The notes under the pieces were generated by a model. It saw nothing but the letters and a program-made list of their open reading frames with translations, had not been told where the DNA came from and made no database searches. The position numbers and the translations under genes were made by a program. 64,000 nt of DNA from Sinonovacula constricta (lineage: Eukaryota > Mollusca > Bivalvia > Cardiida > Solecurtidae): contig CM017567.1 of the NCBI GenBank assembly GCA_007844125.1, positions 47,058,278 to 47,122,277 of the forward strand, given 5' to 3'. Position 1 is the first letter of the stretch. Each line of letters opens with the position of its first letter. This document shows positions 24,201 through 38,000 of the stretch, in pieces.

Positions 24201-27200
24201 AGATTATATACCCTAGTATAGGTTGGCCTACGGGAGAATTTGCACGTACCACCTACTGAATAGAATGTATCCCATCTCAAGTAATCCCATTTCGGTTGTA
24301 CATGTATTTATATAACAGTTCTGAATGAAATTTGAAATGTATTACACACAAATAACATGTTCCTAATAAACTGTTTATGTATTCTAAGCAGACATCCTCA
24401 CAGAAGACAAAGTCTTTAAACTTGAACCGCCAAAGTAATTCATTAACTCATAGAATTCTTAAAATCGTATCGTATTTGCACTGCTATATACACGTATCGA
24501 GCATAATTGTATCATAAATCAGTCTTTGTTATTAAGGTTTGAACTAAAGACAAGCATGAGACGATAAAAATATGGATAGTTTCATTTTTTTAGATATTGC
24601 TTTACTCTAGGGACAAGACATTGTCAGGATAAGGCAAAGAAAAACATTAGAAACATCTTTTTTTTATTAGATTTTTTATTTTTCTCCATACTGACAAAGT
24701 TAGTCTAAAACACTGGCGTCGTTTTCAGTTTTTAATTTAACAGAGACAATCATTTCATTCACGGTCAGAATCAGAAGACTTTGCTGCCGCCAAGACAGTA
24801 AAATAAGATATAACAGCATTAGAGAAGTTAAGTTGTGCATAGTTTTAATGATGTTTATAAAGATTGGGTTCATGCTGTTTTAGATAGAGGTCTTATGTTG
24901 TTGTTTTAAAGGTGGTATCCGACAGTTTGTCTTTATCAAATACAGTTAAACAATCTTACACATGTTTTGGGTAAATAGGGCATAATTTCTGCGAACACTC
25001 ATGCTTTAGTCTAAGTAAAGATGATTTTAAACACTGCCTGAATTGTTTGGCAGTACTAGTCATAAAAACCTGGCTCTGAATTATTTATATTTTAACGGTA
25101 GTATCCAACAGGTTGGGCCAATTTTCTTTCTTAAATAACCAAATAAGTCATTGTTACCTGAAAATGTGCTGCAAAATGATGACCTAGATCTGTGTAAACA
25201 CTGAAGCATAAATCCCCACTGGTCATGGCAAACAGGCATTTCCTATTCGCGCCACGCTGCAAAGATAGTTATTTTTAAACAAAGAAAACTATGTGACAAC
25301 TTACTAAATATTGAGGTCACGTTATGTTGTTATCTGGGTAGTCAGCATTGACGTCGATATCTATTTGAGCAGAGATCACTATTGTGCTTATTTATAAATT
25401 TGGAAAGAATGAACATGTAGAGTGATTTTAGCACAATTTATATTGTCTAACAATAAAGTAAGTATTAAAATTCGTCTTTACTTCGACTAAAGGATGAGTT
25501 TATGCAGAAATTATGCATAAATTCTCCAAAACCAGTGGAAAAAGAGTGTTAATGCATTTGATGTAGACAAACTGTTCGATACCAACCATAAATCTTTAAA
25601 TAAGCACTATGTAGATTTGTGCTAAAAGTAGATACCTACGCCAGAGCAGATAACCCGGCTGATACTATAATTTAATCTCAAAAGTAAATGGCAACCTGGT
25701 TATCTTAAATATAGCTAACCTTGCAGCTTGTCTCAGATAGGAAATGGATGTTTGCAAAAGGGTGTTATATTGCACTTTTCACGATGATGTAGGACATAAA
25801 TAAACAGCATATTTGAGAATCTTTTCCGATAAGAAAATAATGGTTGTTTCAGAAGAAATCTGGTCCAAACTGTCCTTAATGATATGTATTGATTGCATTT
25901 AAAACTGGTAAATAATATGGTTAGACAATGTACCATTGACTTGGTGTTCTTAATGTAGTAAATACTGCATATCCTCAGTTATTGTAAAAATTTACAAGTT
26001 TACAATATAATGTGACCTATTTGTTATAGAGATAAAATCAAAATACATGTGCACCCATTAGCAAAGTTTTTAACGTAAAGTAGCTTAAAGTTTTGCTTGT
26101 GTGTGCAAGTGTTGTTATGTTTATATCACAAAACCGTTTTCCAGTACTGGAATGAAACTTCACATATCTTCCTACAGACAATATACGCAAGTTTGATAGC
26201 TCCTGGTTGGACTTCTTAAAGGCAGAAAGCCCCTGTGGAAATGTAATGCATTGCAATAAAGATGGGATATTTTCATGCAATTAATGTCAAGATCACATAT
26301 TTATAACTACAGATTCGATTTAAAAATTACATTTCATATGCCTTTTTAGTGATTTTCTCGTTCTGTAAAATAAGTGTCATAACTCCAAATTGTATTTTGA
26401 GATAATTATTCCCCTTTTTAACATGGTCACAATTGCATTTTAGTTATTGTTTGACATACATAAGTGTATATTTTAATTAAAGATAAAACATATTATCCTG
26501 ATTATATTATATTCTACTTGAAAAGAATTGAAGAAAGAAATTTAGGAATTGTATTTTTGCTTAGTGTAATGTAATATTATCATATTAGTTAGTTTTCAGT
26601 TACATGATAATAACAAGGATAATTGTGTAGTTAAAGAAAGATAATAAAATGCTTAGAATACTTTCAAAAATACTAAGATTGTAAAAAGACTAAACAACTG
26701 CGCCGTTTAGTACAAAGATTAGCCTTGGGTATGGAAAGAATGACATGAACAATAATCCAAACGATACAATATACATTTTGTGCACCAGGAAACTAATAAA
26801 ATGTCAATAAAGAAGCACAATTCGGCTCGTGATTGATGCATACGTCAAATATAGGCGGGAATCGTGAGACGGTGCACCATATGAATGGCATGATTGTCAG
26901 AAAATATATGCGGGCTCAGTGTGGATGAGCAGTTTAGTTTGACTGTATATATTGGGCGCCGAGCGAGAGAAAAAAATTGATTTAGGAGAGCTAGGAAGAG
27001 TAGAAGGGTGGATTTAGACGAGCTATCGAGAGGAGAGCACATTTGGACGTGGTAGAGAGAGGTTCTTATGCTAGACTGTTGTTAAATAATGCACCGTTTA
27101 CTTACACTAGGTTCAAAGATTAGCATTGGGTGTGGAAATAATGAGATGAATAATAACCCAAACGATACAATAAACATTTTGTGCACCGGGAAACTAGTAA

Positions 27201-27344
27201 AGTGGCAATGAAGAGCCACAATTCGGCCCGTGATTGATGCATATGTCAAAATATAGGCGGAAATCGTTAGACGGTGCACAGTATGAATTATACAATTGTC
27301 AGATAATATATGTTAGCTCAGTGCGGATGAGCAATATAGTTAGA

Positions 27345-27399
<55 letters not shown>

Positions 27400-30300
27400 G
27401 GCGCGAAAGAAGAAAAGGTGGATTTAGGAGAGCTAGGGAGAGTAGGTGGATGGATTTAGATGTGCTATCTAGAGGAGAGCAGATTTTAACCTGGTAGGGA
27501 GTGGTGCTTATGCTAGACTGTTGTTAGATTGCAAAATGTATTTTTCACTAATAAAATTGTACTCGTGGGATGATGTTTCCTTTTACTATGTGACCCCGAT
27601 ACGTTACATTAGATATTTTATTAAAAATTTTGGATTTTGACTTTGAATTCAGGTTTTTGTGTCTGCAAATTTTCTTCCAGTTTTTGTGCTGCTTTTGGGG
27701 TTACATTTTATTCATATTATAACACATATTTACACAAAACTCATGATTACACGCTATTACCAAGGCTTTTTCTCCGCAGCCAGAGTACATATGTATGTTG
27801 CATAAAGCTTCCAAATCACCCTTTTCACATTTTTGGAAAAAGAATTATTAAGTTTTAGTTGGAATTAATAAAAATGATGGATTTTTTTTTGTATTTAGAA
27901 ATTTAGCATGTCGCGTTTGAACCAGTATATAGCATATCAGTAATTTCATGCATAGATTTTAATTAAAATATCTCGACAATATTTGTCGTGTTCGAGTTAC
28001 TAAGGTTTCATACATTTGCAGCAATTATAGTCTCTTTTTTAATTTTTACTCTAACCCATTAACTGATGAGACCTTAAACTTATATCTATGAAAAATGGAA
28101 AATGCACTTATGACTTGTAATCTTTATTCTATTGCTCATCTTACAGAAAGGACAAAACATCATATTCATAATAAAGCTATTGCAAGGCTATTTCATAGTC
28201 CTTTTTTGCATATTCATGTGTTTTTTATTCATACTAAAAATCGCAAAATGCAAAATTGAGGGTACAAGTATAAAGACTCTGCAGGTGGTGTAGGTAGAGT
28301 ATGGGCTCTAGGGTTATGAGTTCCTTAAAGTGTCCGTGGTGGGGGCGTGACTTAACACTTTTCTGGCATTATTTTTATTAGGCATTTTTATTAAGCCCTA
28401 ATAACCTTCCCAGACATTTTACCATGTTCAAAACATTTTCTGTTCTAAATTGTATGTGATTTACAAAAACAAGATTTGCTTTTTGTCATTAAAATTTGTT
28501 CTCTATAAACATGCAAGCAGTGAAAATGAAAGAAAAACAAAAAGCATAATTATTTAACTATGCTTTTTAATGTCCTTTATTCTGGGACCTATTGTTTATC
28601 AATCAATGCACCATAGACTTTTTGTATATTATGTTTTATCTGTTATATAAAACATTGCGACTAGCACATTGTTTACATGCAGCTTTCAACATAGCCTTTG
28701 CTATGATTTTGTAAACTTGGGACTAGCGCTGATCAGGTTACTTTGGGGATGCAAGCAAAGTTCGACTTAATTTGTTAAAGGTCTTGATCTTATATCCAGA
28801 TGTGGTTTTTCAGATACTGTTGGCCCTTTTGGCCCACCCACGTGGATTTTCGCTACGACAAAGGGAGACCCCTCTTCATTTATGCTCAAGCAGGGATGTC
28901 GGCCACATATGCTAATGTAAGTGCATGTTATTGATATTTTATTTCACAAAATAGAATGTACACTGAATATTTTCCAGATATATTATGAATCTCTGTCAAT
29001 AAAAGATTAAAGTCGCTATATTGATCATTATTGTCATCCTCTATCGAGAAACGATAGTGTGCGCCAGAGACTTATTGAGGCATTGCATAAAAGAGATATT
29101 GCTCTGGAACGGTGTTGTTCTAGAGATATTTCCCCCTATAGAGATGTCGCCCTAGAAAGTGGTTTCACTGGCGAAATGTTGCTCTAGGGGAGTGTCGGTC
29201 TGAAGATGTTGTGCTATAGAGAGATTTACTCAGACGTGGTGTTGCTATAGAGAGGTGTTGCTGTGGAGAGATGTTTCTTTAGAGAATTGTAGATAGACGG
29301 TGCTATAGAGATGTTGCACATGAGAGGTGTTGCTGTAGATTGCTGTAGCTGTGGAGAGGCGTTGCCATAGAGATGTTACACGGTAACGCGTTGATGTGGT
29401 GAAATATTACTATGGAGAAATTTTGCTGAAGACAGTTGTTGCTGTGGAAAGGCGTTGCTTTAGAGAGATGTGTTTTTATAGAGATGTTGCTCTACAGGTT
29501 GTTGAGTGGTGTTGCGCTTGAGAGGTGATGCACTAGAGAGATGTTGCACTGGAGAGCTGTCGCTATGGAGATATGTTGCTATCGAGAGACAGTCCTCTAG
29601 ATGTTTCTCTAGAGAGGCGTTACTCTAAATAGATAGTGCTCTCTAAAGAGGTGTTGCTTTAGACAGGTGTTGTTCTAGATAGGTGCTGCTCTAGATAGGT
29701 GTTGTTCTAGACAGATGTTGCTCTAGAGAAGCATTGTTCTAGAGATAAAAATATTGATCTAGGGAGGTGTTGGTCTTGAATGTTGTTGCATTGCAGGAGT
29801 TACTATTTCTTTTAACAGATGTTCTGGTTATTAGTGCTCTTCTTCTATATGAGGTCAACCTTAAAATGGACTCTACATCTTCACAAAATCTTTTCAGTAG
29901 CAAAATGTTGCTTGTCCTGGAACACTTAAACAGAAACACATAAAAGATCAAATAATGATAAATTAACGAAAGGACTGTTTTTTATGACCAATATAAATGC
30001 TGATCTTTGTTCATTTATACAGGATGGCGAAAGTGACATTGTGGGCGGTCCTGGTGCGAGAGCATGGAGCGGTAAATTTAGTTTACATGTGTAGCATTTT
30101 GTCTAGTTTAAAATGTATATATATATGGAGGAGGATAGTAGATGTTTTCGATTGCTATAGTAAGTAAATTAATTAATTTAATTAATTTAAATAGAAAGGC
30201 AAACACATTTCCACACATATAACCTACACAAGATCCTACAGCTTACCAGCCGTGTGCCACTAGTTCTACTATGCAATGTTTTTTTTTCTGGAGTCTCTAA

Positions 30301-32049
30301 AATAGCACGGTTGGAATAATGACCTTTATTTTTTATGCATTGTATTTTAAAATGAACCACTTTATAATTTCAGGATCCGTTTCATTTCCCGCCCAGTCGA
30401 AGTTTTACCCATCCGACCAGAAAACCAATCAAACAATGTCAGAATACGCAGGTAAAGTAATATTTGTTATTTTGTACTCTTCGGTGAAAAGGCAAGAGAG
30501 TGTAGTGGCCAAGCGTTCTTTCTGAAGGCCAAATAGGATAATCAATTTTCTCTGTTTTAGTGTTTGTCGTAGTTTGTTCTGAATGTTAGCCTCTTTGACG
30601 CAAAGTGCTTAAATTTTGTACTTTTTCTGTAAATAGACAGCCAGTAAATCCTACAATAAAAAAAACATTGGATGTACTGCCATGCCATTCTATTATACAC
30701 CTACATGTATACAGACGAGCTGTGCCGAGTGGTGATTATTAGTCCTAGACCACAGTCTTCGGCCTAAAGCTTTATCTGTAGTTAGTTTGCAACCAGCACT
30801 CGGTCCATGCTTCTCCTAAAATTGTCTCCTAAGACAGACGGTCTCTTAATGCAATATGGTAATTTCTCTGCGGGATCCAAGACTAAAATGGTGTTTGTAT
30901 AATTACTACATTTACTTTTATTATCATGATCCAATAATGATGATTATGATGTTTGTGACTGATGATGGTGGTCGTTTATTACGTGTCAATTAAAGAACGA
31001 ATTTGCGCTGGCGGCTCTGAAGGTGTCGTATACAGCAGGTGGTCGCCGATAAGGGGATGTCGCATGGTCAGGTTTGACTGTGATTATCTAATTCTTAGTC
31101 TGTAAAATGGATATTGTTAGAAAACAGTAACATAACAGCCTTGATTTCGAATAAATGTGCACCGATAATTTTGTCGATAATCAATGATCGTTCCAGTGAA
31201 CGAAATCTTCCGACACCAACGGCTAAAATAATGGCAGAATTCAACAAAATGGCTGACAGAAATAGACTTTTAATTAAAATCCTTTAATGTGTTCTCCCAA
31301 TCAACGTTTTGATTCAAATAGGCAACCAAGGTATGGTTTATAATACTTTATATACAAATTTGTACTCTGAGGGAAAATATATTTTTCTTATTACACATTG
31401 TGTGTTATAAACAATACTTATACATATTGTTATTATAAATTGTAATAAGAAGGCGATGGTAATGGGCGGACAAATAATATAGCTGTGTTTTCCTTTCTCT
31501 AGGTTATGCTCTTACTTCGGGACGTTTTGACAATCTCGGCACTAATGTCGCTGTAGGCGTTCCCAATAGTTACCATGCCAAAGGATCTTATTTTGGTGAG
31601 GTATGTGTTACAAAATATGAAGATAAATTCATATTACAAGAATATCAATCCCTGTTTATATGAAGAGTGTTTTGAGCAGAAAGTAAGATATTCCTAGATT
31701 TTTGTAGGAGATGACTAAGAGTGCTACAGTTTTTCGTAAACTGTTTCAAACTGATATTTTATAATAGAATCTTTTGTTTTATTTATTATGACTTTTACTG
31801 CAGAAGCCTTATGCGTTTTAATTGAATCACTGCTTATAGTAATAAATTATTTTGAAAGTTTTGGTCCCTTAATTTCTGACTGTACATAAGGAACCAAATA
31901 TGCAATTTGTCAAAAGCCACACACATTGTGTGCTAAGAGGACCATAAATGCTATGTACGAGAAAACTTTGATAATAAAAGTTTGTTCCTACAACGATATT
32001 TGTCACAAAATCAATCATTAACATTAAAACACTGAACATACATTAAAAA

Positions 32050-32083
<34 letters not shown>

Positions 32084-35000
32084 ATTATTATTATTATTAT
32101 TATATAATTATTATGTGAGATTATTATTGTTATTATGTTGTTATTATGTCTTAAGTTGTACATGTAAAGATAATAAAATTTCACACTCATTGCGTGGGTT
32201 CGAGTCCCGGTCGAGGTGAGATCTCTCATGTGTTGAGTTCTTCAGCTGACGTGTAGTGAGCCGCTGGATCTACCTAGACACTTGTCTGGGGTCGTCCTCC
32301 ACCAATAACTAGTTGGACATCGCCAATATGATCATAATTGCGCTGGTGCGATGTAACAAAAATGAACAAAGTCTCTCTTGTGCAATAGTGTTGACCCATG
32401 TTATACATGTATTTTGTTAATTTAATTATTTATATTATGGACAATTAAAGGCACTTAGGATGCCTTAAGAGTCACGCTCACAAAACACTTTAATGTCTTT
32501 GTTTTAGGTTATTCTACTACAAAATACAAACAAAATATCAGATATCCATTATGGATTTAAACATCTGGTACGTATAAATATATAACTAAGACCTTTCAAT
32601 GTGATTTTGAAACACTTTTTAAAATTCTTTACAAGTACATCTAAACCATTTCATCTTAATTTTCTGGTATAAGTAAGGTTTTCTTAATGAAATATTTACC
32701 AAGTTAAGTTCAGTTTATCTTCAAGTGTTAGCAATGTGGAAATGATATATTTTATACAAACCTTTAGAAAACTTATTGCAACGACAACAGTTTCAAATGT
32801 AAAAAGAATGTAAGTGACTGACATAGAAGAGGAGGGGTTGGCATCTAGACAGAAAGACAGAGTGCAAGTCTTATAGATAAATAAACAGAAAAATAGATAG
32901 ACAGATAAATAAACAGGCAGACAGACTGACAAATGTATTGACAGACAGACAGGTAGACAGACTAAGAGACAGAGACGGGGCAGAGAAAGACAGGCTGGAA
33001 GGTCAACAAAAGCATTAACTCTGACTACATTTATTGCAGTGTCCTGATATCAAAAGTTCGGACTTACCTCCATTCCAAGAAAATCAGGTAGGCACAAAGT
33101 TCGGGGCATCTCTGGCAGCAGTGGACCTAGATGGAGACGGTTTTGATGAGTTGTTGGTTGGAGCTCCACTCTACTTCGGGGACCAGACGGACGAAGGGCG
33201 GGTTTTCATATACACTTCACGTAAGCAGGTCAGCATAATCATCATCAGCACCGACAGCAGCAGCAGCATCAGTAGTAGTAAAAATAAAAGTTTAACTATC
33301 ATTTTCATAGCATAATCATCATAATCTTCCTGTTCTTCATTGTTTCTAGTTATAATCACTATCATCATAATCAGCAGCAGCAGCAGAAGTCTAATTTAAA
33401 TTATTACCATCATTGCCAGCAGCAGAATCACCATTGTCACCAACGGAATCACTATCGGAATCACCATCATGATCATCATAATCATCATCATTATCAACAT
33501 CATCAGCAGCATCACCATTACCATCATCACCATCATCATCATTAACAACAACAACAACAACCTCATCGCTATTAAAATGACCTGAAAAATATAGTGACAA
33601 TTTTCAGGTCATTTGTGGTCCCGTGGGTATTTTGTCAGGCGGATCACGTGTGGCCTCGTTACAAGACAAGGCAGCACGTGCAAGGTTTGGCACTACCATT
33701 GCCTCAGTAGGTGACCTTGACCTCGACGAACTTCAAGGTGAGGGTAGTTTTCTTTTTTCAAGAATTGTGTGCCTTTTTATATGACTTTTTTGCTCACTGT
33801 TTTTTTTTTCATTCTGTACAGATTTCTAACCTTGGTAGTTATATATTGACGTTTTAATTCCACCATATGACGACTTGCATCTCTGCCTAGAGTAGTTAAC
33901 ATTATTATAATTTATTGATTAAAATAATCATATAAAAATATGTGTATATATTATATTATTTTATATTTACACTTTCATAAAAGATGTGTTTTTTTTTCGG
34001 TCGCTTACCGAACTAATCAGATCACTGACGAAAGCAGCCGTGATCACGTGACCTGCAGTTATACCATGGTCACAACTGCCTTGTGACTGTGTAACGATTG
34101 CTTTTGATTTGTTATCGGTGGTGATCGTTTGTTAAATTTCAAAATATCTTTCACGTACAATGGTCGACGTTCTAGAGTGGTCGTAAGTGCAAGAACACCC
34201 CAATTAAGAGACGCGATTGTACTTGTTATTGCTAGATTGTCCAATAGGGAACGTTGACCAACTCATATTGTTTGCATATTTTCCCGACCTAATCAATAAC
34301 AGTTTTTACGAAAAAATCATCAAATAACCATGAAAAGTTTTGGGCTTTTATGATATGTATCCGGTATCACGAAAATTAACCTTTTTAATACGATGTCAGT
34401 TAAAAATCGTAACAGAAAACTGTGTAATGCTACGACTTAACTATCAACTTTTTGATATGAATAAAGTTATATATTACTTGTATGTGTCTTCCAAAACATT
34501 CAATCACACTATATATGCTTCGAGTAGAAATGAAAACATGTATTTTATGTCTTACATTACATGTCTGATTTTAAGTATGATTGTGGAAGCCTTGAAAAGA
34601 TCATATCTCTTGAAATAACTGTTTTATGTTACTTCTTGGGATATTGTGAAACTAGAATTACAAGTATTTGGAGGCGATATAAGGCACAAACACGACAAAA
34701 ATATATGTTAATAAAAAGTGATTTAATATTGGCCCTGTTATTTGTCCGAGAGCAGTCGCAATGACAATTTTATTCAATAAATACATGTACTTATAACATT
34801 TCACATGTAAAACCTAGTTAGTTTTTGCATTAATTCAAGTCTGAAAAATGCTTGATTGTGTTTTTGTGAAATCTAAACGCTGTAAATTTATAACACGTTT
34901 GGTTAAACACTTCCAATTCATGCCGTGAATGTTTGAAAACTGAGAATATTTTGTTTCGGAAATTTATGCAGCCTGTCGGCGTCTACACATAGACCGAGTT

Positions 35001-38000
35001 AAAATTAAATGTCTGCCATTTCCTAGAGCTTCTTGCTGAAATCTATATCATTTTTGGCCCTGCCTTATTAACCAATCAAATCACTTCAAAAGCGGGCTTT
35101 ATATCAATATTACTTTTCGGCGGGCGAAAAAGTTATATTGATATTGGCACTGTTTTAAAGCAGGCCGTCGTGTTATTGAACGTGGCGGGTGCTTTTTATA
35201 GGACTACTTATTCTTGTTAAAAGTGTTATCCAACATTTTGGACCAAACATTGTTTTCTGAAAAAGCAAAAAAGTCGTTGTACCTGAAAAGGTCCTGCAAA
35301 ATGTCATTCATTGGTGCCCTAGATCTGTGTGAACAGCGAAACGTAAATTTTCACTCGTTATTGCAAACAGGTATTTTGTATCTGAGCCACGCTGCAGACA
35401 GCTATTAAAAACTAAGAAAACCACGTGACCACTTACCTTTGAGATCGTTTTGCATGCACTTCCGGTAATCAGCTCTGACTTTGGTATCTATTTTAGCTGA
35501 AATCTCCATCGTACATTGTAGATTTAGAAATATTGGGCATTTTAAGCGATAAATTTCAAGATTTGTACTGTCTAACAATTAAGTTTATGTTATGAAAAGC
35601 CTTTATTAAACTATGTTATAAGTTTTTGCTGCAATAATGCAAGCATTCTTCCAAACAGGGGTAAGATGTTGTTACATGTATTAGATTTATGCAAACTGTC
35701 GGACCACCTTTAAAATAATATCATCCAGCATCACGACAGTTTTACATGCTTTCACATAACCAGATAACTAACGTCAAAGTCTCAAATTATTTTCATGAAA
35801 ACTGATCATAAAGTGGCACAAAGAATATCACTCCGTAAGAAATCATCATTCATTATATTTATCTTAGTTGTTCCACTAACGAAGAAGTGTATACTGTATT
35901 TGGAACGTTTTTAAAACTATGATACTGTTTTTCGTATTGTTTCTGTAGCGATTTTTCCCGCGTTAGTACGAAATTAAAAATGAATTTGAGAACGTGTAGG
36001 AAATACTCGTATAATGTAAATTACAATATGGAATTGAAATTGTGTTTTTTTTAGAAATACCTCGCAGAGACCAATGATTATGATCATAACTGGTTGCTGC
36101 AATGCATTTTGTAAACAAAACAAAACCAGTTTAGCATCAAATTGTAATTTAATTTATATGTGTTACACCTTTTTATTTCCTTTTTGCAACTTTTTGTATG
36201 ATTTATGCACTGTTTTGAAATGTGTGCACACTTTCCGTGTAGTATTTAATATTTTCTACAGTATTTTCTAGTTTTAACTACTTTAAGGGGTATTTTTTTC
36301 ACATGTTTTATATATGTATTTATTGATTGTCTTTTTTTCGATACCGTTATAGACCGTTTTGAACAGTTGTATACATCTTATGCTGGTTCCTACTATCTTT
36401 GTACTCTCTATATTCTGCCATATAAAATTTTATGTTTGCAACGTTTAGTTGTGGTGTACGGTTGTCTAATGCACTTTTACCATATTTTGTCTTTTCAAAG
36501 CCCTTTTTGAACCCTTTAACTTTTAAACCGCTTATCAAGTAATTATTTTAACCATATTAAATATTAACTACGATTGATATATATGAATATTTTGTCGTTG
36601 TTATTCACTTTTGTTAGGTTTGAAGTCTAATTGAACGTGTATTTATTTATCATATTGTCTCCAAACGACTTAAGACGCTGGCGATGTGTGATTGCTCTCA
36701 CTCTAGTAAAGAGGGGTGGAGCCATATGTCCTGATAAGAAATTGCCATCTGGCTAACAGCATGAAATCACCTCACAGTGTATAGCCCCTTCCCAGCCCCT
36801 CTCCTACCTACATCCAGTCGAATAACGCAACATGTCTTTAAAATGTTAGTGTACGAAGTACAACACGTAACCAAAAGACACTCAAGTTTTAGGTGGCCAA
36901 TAAATAATACGTAAACTAAAAGAGGTTTTGCAGTTCATCTTAACATTAATTGGTTAATGTATTGTATTTCACAATATTTTAAATGTTCATTACAATATTA
37001 ATTGTTAAGGAGCATTAACTAGCAGTCTGCATTGACCATATTCTCTTGCAAATTACCACTGACAGAGTAAAGAAACATCACTTCTGGTCCTTCACTATAA
37101 ACAGGATGATGGCGGTTTGATTATATTGCCGTTTGTATTTTAAACGAAGAAATCGTCGTTTTAAAATTAAGTGCTATGATAAAATTATATATCTACTGCC
37201 GATTCTGTATAAAATAAGACTAGTAATGTCAATTATCGCAAAAATAATACATTTTACAATAGTCCAGGCAATTTAGCCGAAATACATGACCAACCTTAAA
37301 CAAATTCCAACAGAAGCGAGCTTATGATTTTTTGATTATATAGATGTCCATGCATTACAGGAAAAAAGTCCTCAAGAATATTTAATGCGCATCTATAAAA
37401 TTTGATGAAGAATTATTCATACCCATTAGAAGAAACAGAACACAGGTAAAATTTCAGTAGTTAAAAAACAAAAACAAATATGCAGACACATTTTCAAAAC
37501 AAATCTCTTTTCTTAGTTATAGAACACAATTTAATATGTTGGCATGTATATTATGTGTACAAAATATATTATCAATATAATGCAGGTGAAAAATTGTTTT
37601 CTTTCCCTGTAAAATTACCCCACCCACTTTACAATGATAATGAAAATTATGTGAAACTGCCAACAATACACATATCTGATTTAAAGAAGGCATACATGTA
37701 GTTGCCAAAAGCAATTCATTATTTACAAAACATTACCTCACATACATTTTAAGTCTAAATATCTTGTTAATAAACATATGATACTGATTGCAATGATGCC
37801 TCCAACAGCTGAAATTTGCTTAATTGTCTTATTAATGAAACCATCAATTTTCCCTATACCCAATACAGCATATTTAGCAAATTCAGCAGTAATATGTTTA
37901 ATTATTTAAGTCTCCAAGTAAAGATTCAGATTTGTTGCTACAATCAATTCCCCTGCATTCACCACAAGCATAAGAACACTGGAGCCCATGTTTTTTACAG

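Noticed and set aside
32011..32229. Isoleucine-rich minus-strand open frame
   Set aside because: It is a translation of an ATT microsatellite.
37480..37701. Plus-strand open frame of 73 codons near the transposon left end
   Set aside because: It lies in the 3' non-coding part of the transposon, has no recognisable motif and lacks support as a second gene.
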